Position numbers and translations under genes: made by a program. This document shows positions 45,520 to 56,299 of a stretch of 64,000 bases of DNA, in pieces. This DNA is from Methylobacterium sp. J-078 (GTDB taxonomy: Bacteria; Pseudomonadota; Alphaproteobacteria; Rhizobiales; Beijerinckiaceae): assembly GCF_022829285.1 (NCBI RefSeq), contig NZ_JAKSYI010000112.1, forward strand, positions 1 through 64,000, read 5' to 3'. Below the pieces are notes generated by a model. That model made no database searches. It worked only from the letters and a program-made list of their open reading frames with translations, and had not been told where the DNA came from. Position 1 is the first letter of the stretch; the number at the start of each line of letters is the position of its first letter.

Positions 45520-46902
45520 TCAGACTCGCGAGAATTCGAACTCCGCGTTGATGGCTTTCCAGTCGTTGTAGTACGGCGCGTACTGGGCCGGGATCTTGTA
45601 GGGCGCGCAGCGGCGCACCGCGCGCTGGGCCGCCTCGGCGATCGAACGGTCGACCGCGTTGGCACCACCGCGCATGATGCGGGGCTCGGTGGTCAGCGTC
45701 CCGTCCGGGTTCAGGCGGATGTCGAGCATCGGCAGCACCACCCCTTGCGTCGCACCCGGGGGAGCGACGTAGCAGCGCTCGATCTGCTGCTGGAGCATGC
45801 CCACCAGGGCGTCCCGCAGGGACGGCGACAGGCGCTGGGCAGCGCCGGTGGCCGCGCCCAGGGAGGCGGTGCGCTGGACCTCGCGCCCGGTGGCGCCGGT
45901 GGATTGCGACGGCGCCTTCGAGGCGAGCAGCGAGCGGATGTCGCCCGCGCTGAACTTGTCGGCGATCTCGGCCTGCTTCTTGGCCTTGGCCTCCGCATCG
46001 GCCTTCGCCTTGGCATCGGCCATCGCCTTGGCCTTCGCCTTGGCGGCCGCATCGGCCTTGGCTTTCGCCTCGGCGTCCGCTTCGGCCTTGGCCTCGGCAA
46101 GTTCCTTCTGGTGCTCGGCCTCCGCCTTGGCCTTGGCCTCCGCGACGGCTTTCGCCTTGGCTTCGGCCTCCTTCTCCGCCTTGGCCTCCGCGTCGGCCTT
46201 GGCCTTGGCTTCCGCCTTGGCCTTGCGAGCCGCCTCCGCCCGGGCCTCCGCCTTGGCGGCTTCAGCCTTGGCGGCGGCTTCGGCCTTGGCCTCCGCCTCG
46301 GCTTCCTGCTTCTCGATGAGTTCGGCGAGTTGCTCGCGCTTGACCGCCTCGGCCTTCGCCTTGGCGGCAGCGGCCGCCTTGGCCTCTGCCGCAGCGGCGG
46401 CCTTCGCTTCGGCGGCGGCGGCAGCCTTGGCCTCGGCAGCCGCAGCAGCCTTCGCCTCCGCGGCCTTGGCCGCCTTCTCGGCTGCCTCGGCCTTTGCTGC
46501 CTCCTTGGCGGCCTCCTTGGCGGCCTCGGCCTTGGCTTCCTGGGGATCGGGTTCGCTGGAGCGCAGGGGCATCTCCTCGGCGCTCGCCACCTTCATGTCG
46601 GCGGGGCGCTTCGGGGGGGCCGGGGCATCGACCTTGGCGTTCTCGGGCTCGCGCTCCTCGAACTTCTCGGCGACACGGTCGGCGCGCGGCTTGGCGTTGG
46701 GCTGCGGCGCGTCGGCGTTGCGCTCGCCCTTCGTCAGCTCCGAATATTGCTGCTCGGTCATCACCTCGACGGGCACGCCCTCCTGCGCGTCGGGCAGGGC
46801 GGGGGCCGCCACCGACAGCAGGGCGACCGTCAGCAGGCCCACATGCGTCGCCGCCGAGACCCAGACACCCGGTTCACTGCGCTTGAAGGGAATTCGCACC
46901 AC
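45520..46902 (-). CDS. tolA: Cell envelope integrity protein TolA
   Basis: This 460-residue protein has an N-terminal membrane helix (ATHVGLLTVALLSVAAPAL). A long Ala/Lys/Glu-rich helical rod (about 110-310) includes four 8-residue repeats of the AAEAKAAA type. The C-terminal TonB-like domain (about 350-460) includes LDIRLNPDGTLTTEPRIM and AQRAVRRCAPYKIP. It connects the TolQR motor with TolB and Pal across the periplasm. It starts with ATG 9 bases after the tolR stop. Confidence 0.92.
   Translation of the reverse strand: MVRIPFKRSEPGVWVSAATHVGLLTVALLSVAAPALPDAQEGVPVEVMTEQQYSELTKGERNADAPQPNAKPRADRVAEKFEEREPENAKVDAPAPPKRPADMKVASAEEMPLRSSEPDPQEAKAEAAKEAAKEAAKAEAAEKAAKAAEAKAAAAAEAKAAAAAEAKAAAAAEAKAAAAAKAKAEAVKREQLAELIEKQEAEAEAKAEAAAKAEAAKAEARAEAARKAKAEAKAKADAEAKAEKEAEAKAKAVAEAKAKAEAEHQKELAEAKAEADAEAKAKADAAAKAKAKAMADAKAKADAEAKAKKQAEIADKFSAGDIRSLLASKAPSQSTGATGREVQRTASLGAATGAAQRLSPSLRDALVGMLQQQIERCYVAPPGATQGVVLPMLDIRLNPDGTLTTEPRIMRGGANAVDRSIAEAAQRAVRRCAPYKIPAQYAPYYNDWKAINAEFEFSRV
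46370..46465 (-). repeat. Four 24-bp tandem repeats in the tolA rod
   Basis: Units start at 46370, 46394, 46418 and 46442 and encode Ala-Glu-Ala-Lys-rich octapeptides on the minus strand. The copies differ at synonymous positions, so the repeat is maintained at protein level. Confidence 0.6.
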
Positions 46903-46911
46903 CGGCGCCCG

Positions 46912-47358
46912 CTACTTCTGGTCCGGCTCGGTGACCAGGGCGACCTTCTTGAAGCCGCCGCCGGTCACGATCGCCATCACCTGCGCGACCCGGCCGTAAT
47001 CGACCCGCTTGTCGCCGCGCACGAAGACACGCTCCTCGAACCCGGATTTCGAGGCCTCGGTGAGCTTGGGCACGATGCCGTCGTCGGACAGTTCGCTCTC
47101 GCCGAGGAAGACCTGGCCCGACTGGCGGATCGAGAGCGTCACGGGCTTGGTGTCGGAATTGAGCGGGCTCGCCTTGGATTGCGGCAGGTCGAGGGGCACG
47201 CCCACGGTCATCATCGGTGCGGCGACCATGAAGACGATCAGCAGCACGAGCACGACGTCGATGAACGGCGTCATGTTGATCTCGTTGATGGCGCCGTGGC
47301 GGCGTCCGCGACGCCGCCGTCCGCCACCACCCTGCGCTGCTCCGTGGGCCATGCCCAT
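46912..47358 (-). CDS. tolR: Protein TolR
   Basis: This 148-residue ExbD/TolR protein has an arginine-rich cytoplasmic start ([11 protein letters not shown]) and a single membrane helix with the proton-path aspartate D34 in NMTPFIDVVLVLLIVFMVAAP. A periplasmic domain (VFVRGDKRVDYGRVAQVM) follows. It is the stator partner of TolQ. It starts 28 bases after tolQ ends and belongs to the tolQRAB operon. Confidence 0.94.
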   Translation of the reverse strand: MGMAHGAAQGGGGRRRRGRRHGAINEINMTPFIDVVLVLLIVFMVAAPMMTVGVPLDLPQSKASPLNSDTKPVTLSIRQSGQVFLGESELSDDGIVPKLTEASKSGFEERVFVRGDKRVDYGRVAQVMAIVTGGGFKKVALVTEPDQK

Positions 47359-47386
47359 GATCGTTCCTCGGCTGTCGGGATGGGGT

Positions 47387-48103
<717 letters not shown>

Positions 48104-48529
48104 GACATGATCCTCGAAAAACCCCGCGCGGAGCCGTCTCGGAACCGGCGGCCCGACCCTCGCGCTTCAACCGGAACCTTGAGCGATTTCAAGGCTCAAT
48201 GGCCCGCGAATCTGTCGAAAGTATGGGGCGGTCTTGTGCATCGCACGCATCCGTCTCCAGCGCAGTTAAGCGCGCGGCAGGGTTAACATTCCCTTGCAGA
48301 TTCAGTCCTTGCTCCCTGCTGATCTGGCTTCGGGCGATCCGCACAGGCTTCAGGGAGCCTGGCGACCCCGCGTCCGTCCGGGCAGTACCAGTGGCCAGCA
48401 CCCGCGTGATCAAGTGCAGCCAAACTAAGCGCAGCTAATCCGATTTCTCTTTAACGATTATTTAATTATAAACGATGATCATCATACTCGTCTGTAATGG
48501 CCTTTGTCGCCACAAGAAAGACAAATCCG
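48104..48529. promoter_or_regulatory. Divergent intergenic region between tolQ and the chemoreceptor gene
   Basis: These 426 bases hold the tolQ promoter (minus) and the chemoreceptor promoter (plus). Overlapping alternative hairpins CCTTGA/TCAAGG and TTGAGC/GCTCAA occur at 48177-48199. The last 70 bases before the chemoreceptor are unusually AT-rich for this genome and contain a perfect CtrA box at 48451-48465. No gene is supported. Confidence 0.55.
48451..48465. promoter_or_regulatory. Perfect CtrA box TTAA-N7-TTAA
   Basis: TTAA at 48451-48454 and TTAA at 48462-48465 are separated by exactly seven bases, matching the full CtrA recognition site. It lies 65-79 bases upstream of the chemoreceptor ATG at 48530 in an AT-rich block. 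CtrA control of motility and chemotaxis genes is established in Alphaproteobacteria; use here is inference. Confidence 0.6.
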
Positions 48530-49783
48530 ATGAAAAGTCACCGGTCCATGTTGTCGGCTTTGCGCCGGACACCGGATGAGATTCAACCCGAGGTCGTGCC
48601 GCAGACCGACATCGAGGCCGTGATCAATGCGTTGCCGGTCAACGTTCTCGTCCTTGATCCCGTCAGCGCCAACATCACGTATGCCAACGAGCGCAGCATC
48701 GAAACGATGCACGCACTTCGGCAGTACCTGCCGCGGGAGGTGAACCCGGATCGGATGGTGGGGACATCGATGGATGTCTTCCACAAGAACCCCCATCACC
48801 AGCGCAGTATCGTGGCCGATCCGTCGCGCCTGCCCTGGCGCACCAAGATCCGGCTCGGACCCAAGACCCTCGACCTGCATGTCTCGGCCGTGATGTCTCA
48901 GGGCCGCTACATCGCCGCCGTTCTGTCCTGGGCGGACGTGACGCCCTTCACCGACGCGATCTCGGCCTTCGACACGGCCATCCAGACAGCCCTCGACGCA
49001 GCCGGCGGCGCGACGAACACCATGCGCGACTCGGCCAACCTCGTTCTGGAGAAAACGGGCGAGACCTCCGAAGCCGCCGCGACCGCATCGACCGGCGCCA
49101 TCGGCACCTCGGCCAACGTCCGGACGGTGGCCCGGGCCGTCGAGGAGTTGAATTCCGCCAACGCGGAGATCACGCAGCAGATGAACCGCTCCCGCGCGGT
49201 CACCAGCGAGGCGGTGGAGGAAGCCCGCCAGGCGGTCGCGAGCGTGCGGGCGCTCAGCGAGAACTCGAACCATATCGGCCAGGTGGTCGGGATGATCGGC
49301 CAGATCGCCAGCCAGACCAACCTGCTGGCGCTGAACGCCACCATCGAGGCAGCCCGCGCAGGCCCCGCCGGACGCGGCTTCGCGGTGGTGGCGAGCGAGG
49401 TCAAGGAACTCGCGGCCCAGACCGCGCGGGCCACGGACGACGTCTCCCGTCAGGTCGCCATGATCCAGACCGCGACCACCTCCACGGCCTCGACCATCGA
49501 GCGGATCGCCGCCATCATCGCCCGCATCGACGAGAGCGCGATCTCGGTGGGCTCAGCCGTCGAGGAGCAATCGGCGACCTCCACGGAGATCCGCCGCAGC
49601 GTCGACGAAGCCTCGGGTCGGACCGAGACGGTCAGTTCCAGCGTGGCGGCGGTCGCGACGAGCGCGACGGATTCCGCCTCCTCGGCGCAGAGCATGCTGC
49701 GCGCCACCGGCGACCTCAATCGTGAGATCGACGCCGTGGCGGCGGCGGTGAAGCTCTTCCTCGCGGAGGTTCGCAAGATCTGA
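48530..49783 (+). CDS. Soluble PAS-domain methyl-accepting chemotaxis protein
   Basis: This cytoplasmic chemoreceptor has 417 residues from ATG at 48530 (ATG at 48497 is an alternative). An N-terminal PAS-like domain (about 25-140: [29 protein letters not shown]) senses an unknown input. The coiled-coil signalling domain contains the hairpin tip [23 protein letters not shown] and [21 protein letters not shown], which binds CheA/CheW. No membrane helix is visible. It ends FLAEVRKI without a CheR-binding pentapeptide. The gene is inserted between ybgC and tolQ on the opposite strand and carries a CtrA box upstream. Confidence 0.88.
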   Translation: MKSHRSMLSALRRTPDEIQPEVVPQTDIEAVINALPVNVLVLDPVSANITYANERSIETMHALRQYLPREVNPDRMVGTSMDVFHKNPHHQRSIVADPSRLPWRTKIRLGPKTLDLHVSAVMSQGRYIAAVLSWADVTPFTDAISAFDTAIQTALDAAGGATNTMRDSANLVLEKTGETSEAAATASTGAIGTSANVRTVARAVEELNSANAEITQQMNRSRAVTSEAVEEARQAVASVRALSENSNHIGQVVGMIGQIASQTNLLALNATIEAARAGPAGRGFAVVASEVKELAAQTARATDDVSRQVAMIQTATTSTASTIERIAAIIARIDESAISVGSAVEEQSATSTEIRRSVDEASGRTETVSSSVAAVATSATDSASSAQSMLRATGDLNREIDAVAAAVKLFLAEVRKI

Positions 49784-49805
49784 GGATCCCAAGATCTGAG
49801 GATCC
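49774..49805 (+). repeat. Tandem 16-bp duplication at the chemoreceptor stop codon
   Basis: CAAGATCTGAGGATCC occurs twice head to tail (49774-49789 and 49790-49805). The first copy includes the stop codon TGA. Confidence 0.75.
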
Positions 49806-49853
49806 GACGAAGCGTGGTCCGCGCGGTGCCCCTCGTCGGCAGCGCGTGGGCGG

Positions 49854-50300
49854 TCAGGTGCCCGGGTCGGGCGGTGCATTGCGCCGGTCCGGGGAGAGGG
49901 CGAGGCGCAGGCTGTCGGGCAGGCGGATCGCCCGGCCGTCGCGCACGCAGGCGACCACGACCTCGGCCTTGACCAGGAGGTCAGGCCCGCGCCGGACCTC
50001 CTGGGCGAGGTGCATCGAGGCGCCCTTCATGGTCGCGGTCCAGGTGCGGACCTCCAGGAGATCGTCCATGCGGGCGGGTCTGACGTAGTCGATCGCCATC
50101 CGGCGCACGACGAAGTGCAGCCCGGCCGCGTCGCGGTGCAGGTCCGACTGGTCGCCGGCGAGGCCGCGCAGCAGCTCGGTGCGCCCGCGCTCCATGAAAC
50201 GCAGGTAGCTCGCGTGGTAGACGAACCCCGAAAAGTCCGTGTCCTCGTAATAGACGCGCACCGGCAGGGTGTGGATGCCGGCGGGTTCGGCTTCGCTCAC
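49854..50300 (-). CDS. ybgC: Tol-Pal-associated acyl-CoA thioesterase YbgC
   Basis: This 148-residue hotdog-fold thioesterase contains VYYEDTDFSGFVYHASYLRFMERGRTELL with the catalytic aspartate in the YEDTD motif. It hydrolyses short acyl-CoA or acyl-ACP thioesters and is normally the first gene of the tol-pal cluster. Here it lies 37 bases downstream of ruvB on the same strand, but is split from tolQ by the chemoreceptor gene. ATG at 50300 is chosen. Confidence 0.92.
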   Translation of the reverse strand: MSEAEPAGIHTLPVRVYYEDTDFSGFVYHASYLRFMERGRTELLRGLAGDQSDLHRDAAGLHFVVRRMAIDYVRPARMDDLLEVRTWTATMKGASMHLAQEVRRGPDLLVKAEVVVACVRDGRAIRLPDSLRLALSPDRRNAPPDPGT

Positions 50301-50337
50301 GGTGAACCTCCCTCGGGCGGGATGGCGGCGGGGCGGG

Positions 50338-51447
<1,110 letters not shown>

Positions 51448-51568
51448 ACGGATTCTCGGTGGGGGCCGGGGCCCGCGTCCATCATCTGTTCTCGGGGCGG
51501 ATGTCGCACAACGGCGCGGATCGCGCTACAGTCGCGGAAGCGGCGGCCAGTCGCCAGGGACGCGCACG

Positions 51569-52153
51569 ATGGGCAACGCCTCCGCCGAATTCGAGATGAT
51601 GGATTTCGACGATTTCGAGGAATTGCTGGCAGACAAGCCGCGCAACGAGCGCTGGGAACTGATCGGCGGCCGCGTCGTCCGGATGATGGTCGGTGCACGC
51701 TGGGAGCACGCACAGATCGTCAACAACATCTCGCGCCAACTCGGCAACCGGTTCGAGGACGCGAATTCGTCATGCCGGGCCTTCACCGAAACATTCTACA
51801 TGAAGAGCCGCCCGCTCGATGCGGCGATGCTCCCGGACGTTCTCGTGGTCTGCGGAGACCTGGAGCCCGGCGCGACCTCGATCGACAATCCTTGCGTGCT
51901 GTTCGAGGTGCTTTCGCCCGGTACGGAAGCACGGGATCGTTTCGAGAAGTGGCGGGTCTATCAGCAATTGCCGGCGCTTCAGCACTACGTCCTCGTCGCG
52001 CGAGACCGGGCGCATCTCGAAGTCTACGACCGCACGGACGGCGTCTGGAACGGCTTTCGCGTTCTGGACGGACCGGATGCGATCCTCGATCTGCCCGCGA
52101 TCGGCGTTTCCCTGCCCCTGCGCGCGATCTATCGGCGGGTGCTCGACCTTTGA
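51569..52153 (+). CDS. Uma2 family endonuclease-like protein
   Basis: This 194-residue protein of the Uma2/DUF820 restriction-endonuclease-like fold contains WELIGGRVVRMM, the PDVLVVCGD motif with its active-site aspartate and VLFEVLSPGTEARDRFEKWRVYQ with the E...K catalytic pair. These genes are widespread in cyanobacteria and soil bacteria; the role is unsettled. It starts at ATG 51569 and lies between the ruvB and bfr genes on the opposite strand, an accessory insertion in the ruv region. Confidence 0.88.
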   Translation: MGNASAEFEMMDFDDFEELLADKPRNERWELIGGRVVRMMVGARWEHAQIVNNISRQLGNRFEDANSSCRAFTETFYMKSRPLDAAMLPDVLVVCGDLEPGATSIDNPCVLFEVLSPGTEARDRFEKWRVYQQLPALQHYVLVARDRAHLEVYDRTDGVWNGFRVLDGPDAILDLPAIGVSLPLRAIYRRVLDL

Positions 52154-52157
52154 GCTC

Positions 52158-52182
52158 CCCCGCGGCGCGCGGCGCCGCGGGG
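52158..52182. terminator. GC-rich terminator-like hairpin between Uma2 gene and bfr
   Basis: CCCCGCGGCG (52158-52167) pairs with CGCCGCGGGG (52173-52182) around a 5-base loop, between convergent genes. No T-run follows on either strand, so it is at best a weak terminator. Confidence 0.5.
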
Positions 52183-52193
52183 TGGGCATCGGA

Positions 52194-52691
52194 TCATTCG
52201 GCTTCCGGCGCGATCGGCTCCAGGCCGCCGATGTGCTTCTGCGCGTAGAGGGGCAGGCCGATCTGCGAGATCAGCTCCAGCTGCGTCTCGAGGAAGTCGA
52301 TATGGCCTTCCTCGTCCTCGGCCAGATCCTCGAACAGACGCTTCGAGACGCGGTCGTTGATCGAATCGCAGTACTTGGCCGCCTCAAGGTAGAGCGCGCG
52401 CGCCTCATTCTCGGCGGCAAGATCGCACTCGATGATCTCCTGGACGTTCTGTCCGATCCGCAGGGGATCGAGTTCCTGCAGGTTCGGGAAGCCGTCGAGG
52501 AACAGGATCCGGTCGACGAAGCGATCGGCATGCTGCATCTCTTCGATGGATTCCTTGCGCCAGAACTTGGCGAGCTCGATGTATCCCCAATCGTTGAGCA
52601 TGCGGAAATGGAGCCAGTACTGGCTGACCGCCGTGAGCTCACTGCGCAGTCCCCGATTGAGGTACTCGACGACCTTCGCATCACCCTTCAT
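52194..52691 (-). CDS. bfr: Bacterioferritin
   Basis: This 165-residue ferritin-like protein stores iron in a 24-mer. The di-iron ferroxidase ligands E18, E51, H54, E94, E127 and H130 are all present, and the haem-ligand methionine M52 is in place ([10 protein letters not shown]). It lies 62 bases downstream of the ferredoxin gene bfd. The C-terminal extension [11 protein letters not shown] is ordinary. The pair occurs between ruvA and ruvB. Confidence 0.95.
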   Translation of the reverse strand: MKGDAKVVEYLNRGLRSELTAVSQYWLHFRMLNDWGYIELAKFWRKESIEEMQHADRFVDRILFLDGFPNLQELDPLRIGQNVQEIIECDLAAENEARALYLEAAKYCDSINDRVSKRLFEDLAEDEEGHIDFLETQLELISQIGLPLYAQKHIGGLEPIAPEAE

Positions 52692-52753
52692 CCGCCCAAT
52701 CTCCCTTGAGGCACGTTTGGCCGGAGGGGAGCTTCAGCACCCGGAATGGGCGC

Positions 52754-53011
52754 TCAGGCGGCGATCCCCTCCTCCGCAGTCTGGACCTTGACCAAACTAC
52801 AGGAGCTCGCGCAAGTCGCGGTGCACGCATGCGCGGCCTCGTCGAGGGCGTTTTGCAGGATGCCGCGGATGGTACGGGCGCAGCGCCCGCATTTCGGGCT
52901 GCACCCGAGGCAGGCCTGGACCTGGGCCGGCGTGCGGGGACAATCCGGGCCGCGATGCAGGCAGGCGCGCACCGCGCGATCGGACAGGACGTTGCAGGAA
53001 CAGACGATCAT
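52754..53011 (-). CDS. bfd: Bacterioferritin-associated ferredoxin
   Basis: This 85-residue BFD-like [2Fe-2S] protein has ligand cysteines C4 and C6 (MIVCSCN) and the second pair within CLGCSPKCGRC (34-44). It delivers electrons to bacterioferritin to mobilise iron. The tail (AAHACTATCASSCSL) has more cysteines than usual. It starts with ATG at 53011 and is followed by bfr, so the pair is probably cotranscribed and iron-regulated; no clear Fur or RirA operator was found by eye. Confidence 0.9.
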   Translation of the reverse strand: MIVCSCNVLSDRAVRACLHRGPDCPRTPAQVQACLGCSPKCGRCARTIRGILQNALDEAAHACTATCASSCSLVKVQTAEEGIAA

Positions 53012-53289
53012 GCGGGACCGTGACGCGTGCGAGGCTCGTGCCGTGGGATGAGGCCGCCGGTTGGGGTTTCCACCCGGCCACTTCGTCGAATCTGAGGCGA
53101 CGGTGATGACGAGCCCGAAAGTCGAGCCTGTTCATCCGCTTGAACATCACCTTAGAACAATTGAAAACTGCTTTCCTTTCAACAAGTTAGCGCCCCTTGG
53201 GCGATCTGGCAACGGGCGCGGGTGTTTCAAGGGCACAATTTTCTCGCGCACGAACCATTCTCGAAGCGCGAGATGCCCGACCACCCGAC
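53012..53289. other. Intergenic region upstream of bfd and downstream of ruvA
   Basis: These 278 bases should contain the bfd-bfr promoter (minus). A less GC-rich block lies near 53150-53185 (TTAGAACAATTGAAAACTGC). It has a TTAGAA half-site as in Irr/ICE boxes, but no matching second half. No gene is supported. Confidence 0.35.
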
Positions 53290-53907
53290 TCAGCGGGCCA
53301 GTTCGCGCAATCCGAGGCGGATCAAGGTCTTGGCCTCCGCCCCCTCGCCGGCCCCCTTGAGGACCGTGGCGATGGCGGCGGAAGCCTGGACCGGCGCGTA
53401 GCCGAGATTGACCAGGGCGGAGATCGCGTCCGTCACGGGCTGCGGCGCCGTGCGATCCTCGACCGCGCCCGAGAGGGCGATCACCGCCGGGTCGATCGGC
53501 GCGTAGGCGGGCGCCTTGTCCTTGAGCTCGGCGACGAGGCGGGCGGCCAGGCGCGGGCCGACGCCCGGCGCGCGGGCGACCGCGGTCCGGTCCCCCAGGG
53601 CGATGGCGCTGGCGAGCGCGGAGGGTTCGAGGACCGAGAGCAGGCCGAGCGCGACCTTGCTGCCGACCCCCTGCACGGTCTGGAGCAGGCGGAACCACTC
53701 GCGCTCGGCATCGGAGCGGAAGCCGTACAGTCGGATCATGTCCTCGCGCACATGGGTCTCGATGGCGAGGTCCGCCGCCTCGCCGATGCCGGGCAGGCGC
53801 TGGAGGGTGCGGGCCGAGCAATGGACCACGTAGCCGACGCCCTGCACGTCGAGGATCACGAAATCCTCGCCGTAGGAATCCACCACGCCCTTGAGCTTGC
53901 CGATCAT
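53290..53907 (-). CDS. ruvA: Holliday junction branch migration protein RuvA
   Basis: This 205-residue protein has the three RuvA domains: an OB-fold N-domain ([28 protein letters not shown]), tandem helix-hairpin-helix motifs ([16 protein letters not shown] and [19 protein letters not shown]) and a C-terminal UBA-like domain ([16 protein letters not shown]) that contacts RuvB. It binds Holliday junctions. ATG at 53907. ruvC lies upstream at 55586-56152, separated by yceI and a membrane protein gene. Confidence 0.95.
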   Translation of the reverse strand: MIGKLKGVVDSYGEDFVILDVQGVGYVVHCSARTLQRLPGIGEAADLAIETHVREDMIRLYGFRSDAEREWFRLLQTVQGVGSKVALGLLSVLEPSALASAIALGDRTAVARAPGVGPRLAARLVAELKDKAPAYAPIDPAVIALSGAVEDRTAPQPVTDAISALVNLGYAPVQASAAIATVLKGAGEGAEAKTLIRLGLRELAR

Positions 53908-54100
53908 CGCGCCACCGTCGTTCCCTGCCCGCGGTGCCTGCCTACAAGCCCGTGCGGGCGAGCGCCATGCGCCAGAAGGGTCGGCGTGTCAGGCGTTGCC
54001 GCGCGGCCCCGTCCCGGCGCCTTGAGGCCGCCGAACGTTCGTGGAATCAAGGGCCCGTCTCGTCCCGATCCCACGCCCGAACCTTTGGAAGACCGATCCG

Positions 54101-54730
54101 ATGCGCCCCATCGCGCTGCCCCTCTGCCTCGCCCTGATGCTGATTACCGGGCCCCTCGCCGCTCAAGAGTCCGCGCCGGCACCGGCCGGACCGTCGAGCG
54201 ACCCGACCCAGGTCCGGCCCGGCGCCTACGTGCTGGATTCCGCGCACGGCAAGATCACCTGGTCGGTGAGCCATCTCGGTTTCTCGACCTATTACGGTCA
54301 GATCACGGACGTGAACGCCGAGGCCGTCCTCGACCCGAAGGAGCCGGCGAAGTCGCGCCTCACGGTCACCATAGGCACCGACAGCGTCAACGGGCTCAAC
54401 GACCGGCTGAACCAGCACCTGAAAACACCCGACTTCTTCGACACCGCCCGGTTCCCCAAGGCCACCTTCACGGCCACCAGCATCGAGCCGACGAGCCCGA
54501 CCACGGCCCGGGTCAACGGCGACCTGACCCTCAAGGGCGTGACGAAGCCGGTGGGCTTCGATGCCACCTTCAACCAGGCCGGGATCAATCCGGTGAACAA
54601 GGCCTACACGGTCGGCTTCGACGGGCGGGCGGTGATCAAGCGCTCGGATTTCGGAATCAACGCCTTCCTGCCCGTCCTCGGCGACGAGGTTTCGCTACGG
54701 CTCGAGGGCGAGTTCAAGGCGGTTGAATAG
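54101..54730 (+). CDS. YceI family periplasmic protein
   Basis: This 209-residue protein starts at ATG 54101 (GGAAG upstream) and has a signal peptide (PIALPLCLALMLITGPLAA). The YceI lipocalin-like beta barrel contains YVLDSAHGKITWSVSHLGFSTYYGQ, TDSVNGLNDRLNQHLKTPDFFDT and KRSDFGINAFLPVLGDEVSLRLEGEF. YceI proteins bind isoprenoids or polyprenoid quinones in the periplasm. Its stop is 3 bases from the stop of the convergent membrane-protein gene. Confidence 0.93.
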   Translation: MRPIALPLCLALMLITGPLAAQESAPAPAGPSSDPTQVRPGAYVLDSAHGKITWSVSHLGFSTYYGQITDVNAEAVLDPKEPAKSRLTVTIGTDSVNGLNDRLNQHLKTPDFFDTARFPKATFTATSIEPTSPTTARVNGDLTLKGVTKPVGFDATFNQAGINPVNKAYTVGFDGRAVIKRSDFGINAFLPVLGDEVSLRLEGEFKAVE

Positions 54731-54733
54731 GTC

Positions 54734-55495
54734 TCACGGCCGGGGGCACAGGCGCCGGTAGGTCTCCGCCAGGAGCGCCGTGACGAGGACGAGCAGGGCC
54801 ATCTCGATGAGGCTCGACGCGAAGATCCGGAGGGCGAGCAGGGGTGCCGGCATGTCGGCCCCGGCGCGCTCCGGCTCGGTGAGCAGCCGTCCGACGAGGC
54901 CCAGCGGCATGATGAGGGCGACCAGCATCACGCCGATGCGCGCGGCCGACCCGCGCGTCATCGCCACGACCCCGCGCAGCGTGGCCTCGGGCGCACCGAC
55001 CGCGAGGGCCGGTGCGAGCATGCTGGTCCAGATCTGAAGGGCGAGGATGCAGGCCCAGGCCGCGAGTCCCAGGATCGCCTGCCCCTGGCCGACCCCGCCC
55101 GGCGAGAACGAACGGTCGAGCAGGCCGCCGACGAGGAGCCAGAACAGTTCCAGCGCCAGGAAGGCCTGGAACGGCCCAGCCCGCCCGGCCACGATCTCGG
55201 GCAGGCTTCCGCCGGCACCGAGCATTCGCCGGAACATCGCCATCCAGTACGGCGCGAGCAGGATCGTGCAGGCGAGATCCACGAGGAAGACGTCCTCTTG
55301 GAAGCGCACGGGCTGGGTCGGATCGACGAGCACCGCGCGCAGAGCCATCTTGGCCAGCACGACGAGGCCGGCGAGGGTCGTCGCCGAACCGAGGTCCCGG
55401 CAGGCCGGCAACGCCGCCGCCAGGGCTGCGCGCATCGTCTCCGGCATGGACAGTTTCGGACGCACCCGCTCCCGTGCCATTCCGCCCCGCTCCAT
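54734..55495 (-). CDS. Multi-pass membrane protein, hypothetical
   Basis: This 253-residue protein has about six hydrophobic segments (TTLAGLVVLAKMALRAVL, VDLACTILLAPYWMAMF, FLALELFWLLVGGLLD, ILGLAAWACILALQIW, IGVMLVALIMPLGLVG, FASSLIEMALLVLVTALLAETY). It is the kind of variable membrane protein often annotated as hypothetical in Methylobacterium; no catalytic motif is visible. ATG at 55480 (MARERVRP) is an alternative start. It lies between ruvC and yceI. Confidence 0.78.
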   Translation of the reverse strand: MERGGMARERVRPKLSMPETMRAALAAALPACRDLGSATTLAGLVVLAKMALRAVLVDPTQPVRFQEDVFLVDLACTILLAPYWMAMFRRMLGAGGSLPEIVAGRAGPFQAFLALELFWLLVGGLLDRSFSPGGVGQGQAILGLAAWACILALQIWTSMLAPALAVGAPEATLRGVVAMTRGSAARIGVMLVALIMPLGLVGRLLTEPERAGADMPAPLLALRIFASSLIEMALLVLVTALLAETYRRLCPRP

Positions 55496-55585
55496 TCCGT
55501 CGAAAAGTCCGCGGCACGAACAGCACGGCGGTACGCCCGAAGTCCAGTCGAAAGGCGACGCCGCCGGCGGTCGGTGACGTGGGCC

Positions 55586-56152
55586 TCAGCCGCGCGCCAG
55601 GGCCGCGGCGATCCGCGCGGCCGCGAGCGCGCTCGCGCCGGGCACGGGCGCGTGCTTGATCCTGAGGGCATGCGTGCCCCGGTGGCTGTTATGGGCCAAC
55701 GCGATGGCCAGCGCGTCGGCCGCGTCCGCCACCTTGAATTCGGCCTTCGGCAGCAGGAACTTCACCATGGCCTGGATCTGCACCTTCTCGGCGTGCCCCG
55801 AGCCCGTCACCGTCTTCTTGATGAGGTTGGCCGAGTACTCGAACACCGGCATCCCGGCGAGCGCCGGCACCAGCAGGGCCACGGCACGGGCGTGGCCGAG
55901 TTTCAGGGTCGCCTGCGCGTCCTTGTTGACGAAGGTCTCTTCCACCGAGACCTCATCCGGCTGGAAGGCCTCGACGATGCGCGTGATGCCCTCGTAGAGT
56001 TCGCGCAGGCGCAGCGCCAGCGGCAGGTCCCCGTCCGAGGTGACGACACCGCAATCGACGTAGGCCACCTTCGTGCCCGTGGCGGTGATCACGCCCCAGC
56101 CGGTCCGGCGCAGACCGGGGTCGATGCCGAGGATGCGCACGGGAAGGGTCAT
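55586..56152 (-). CDS. ruvC: Crossover junction endodeoxyribonuclease RuvC
   Basis: This 188-residue Holliday-junction resolvase has the RNase H-like catalytic acids in ILGIDPGLRRTGWG, SVEETFVNKDAQ and the distal DAADALAIALAH motif. ATG at 56152 (MTLPVRILGID) is the family start; a frame open to 56245 is unlikely. It cuts junctions processed by RuvAB. It sits 147 bases downstream of yebC, the usual alphaproteobacterial order. Confidence 0.95.
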   Translation of the reverse strand: MTLPVRILGIDPGLRRTGWGVITATGTKVAYVDCGVVTSDGDLPLALRLRELYEGITRIVEAFQPDEVSVEETFVNKDAQATLKLGHARAVALLVPALAGMPVFEYSANLIKKTVTGSGHAEKVQIQAMVKFLLPKAEFKVADAADALAIALAHNSHRGTHALRIKHAPVPGASALAAARIAAALARG

Positions 56153-56299
56153 GAATCGGACGGCTCCGGGCGCGGACACCGCGCCGATCTGAGCGTTAGG
56201 GACATACCGTGAACGGAACGTTATGCCAAGGACGGCGCCCCGCACGACACGGGCGGACCCCGGCCCTGCAGCGCGAGCCGCCTGTTCGCTCGGGCAGGA

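Noticed and set aside
53150..53185. Possible Irr/ICE or Fur-type box upstream of bfd
   Set aside because: Only a TTAGAA half-site is visible; the second half needed for a palindromic box is missing.
56195..56225. Possible LexA box near ruvC (GTTC-rich block)
   Set aside because: The two GTTC elements are five bases apart from start to start instead of the spacing of GTTC-N7-GTTC.
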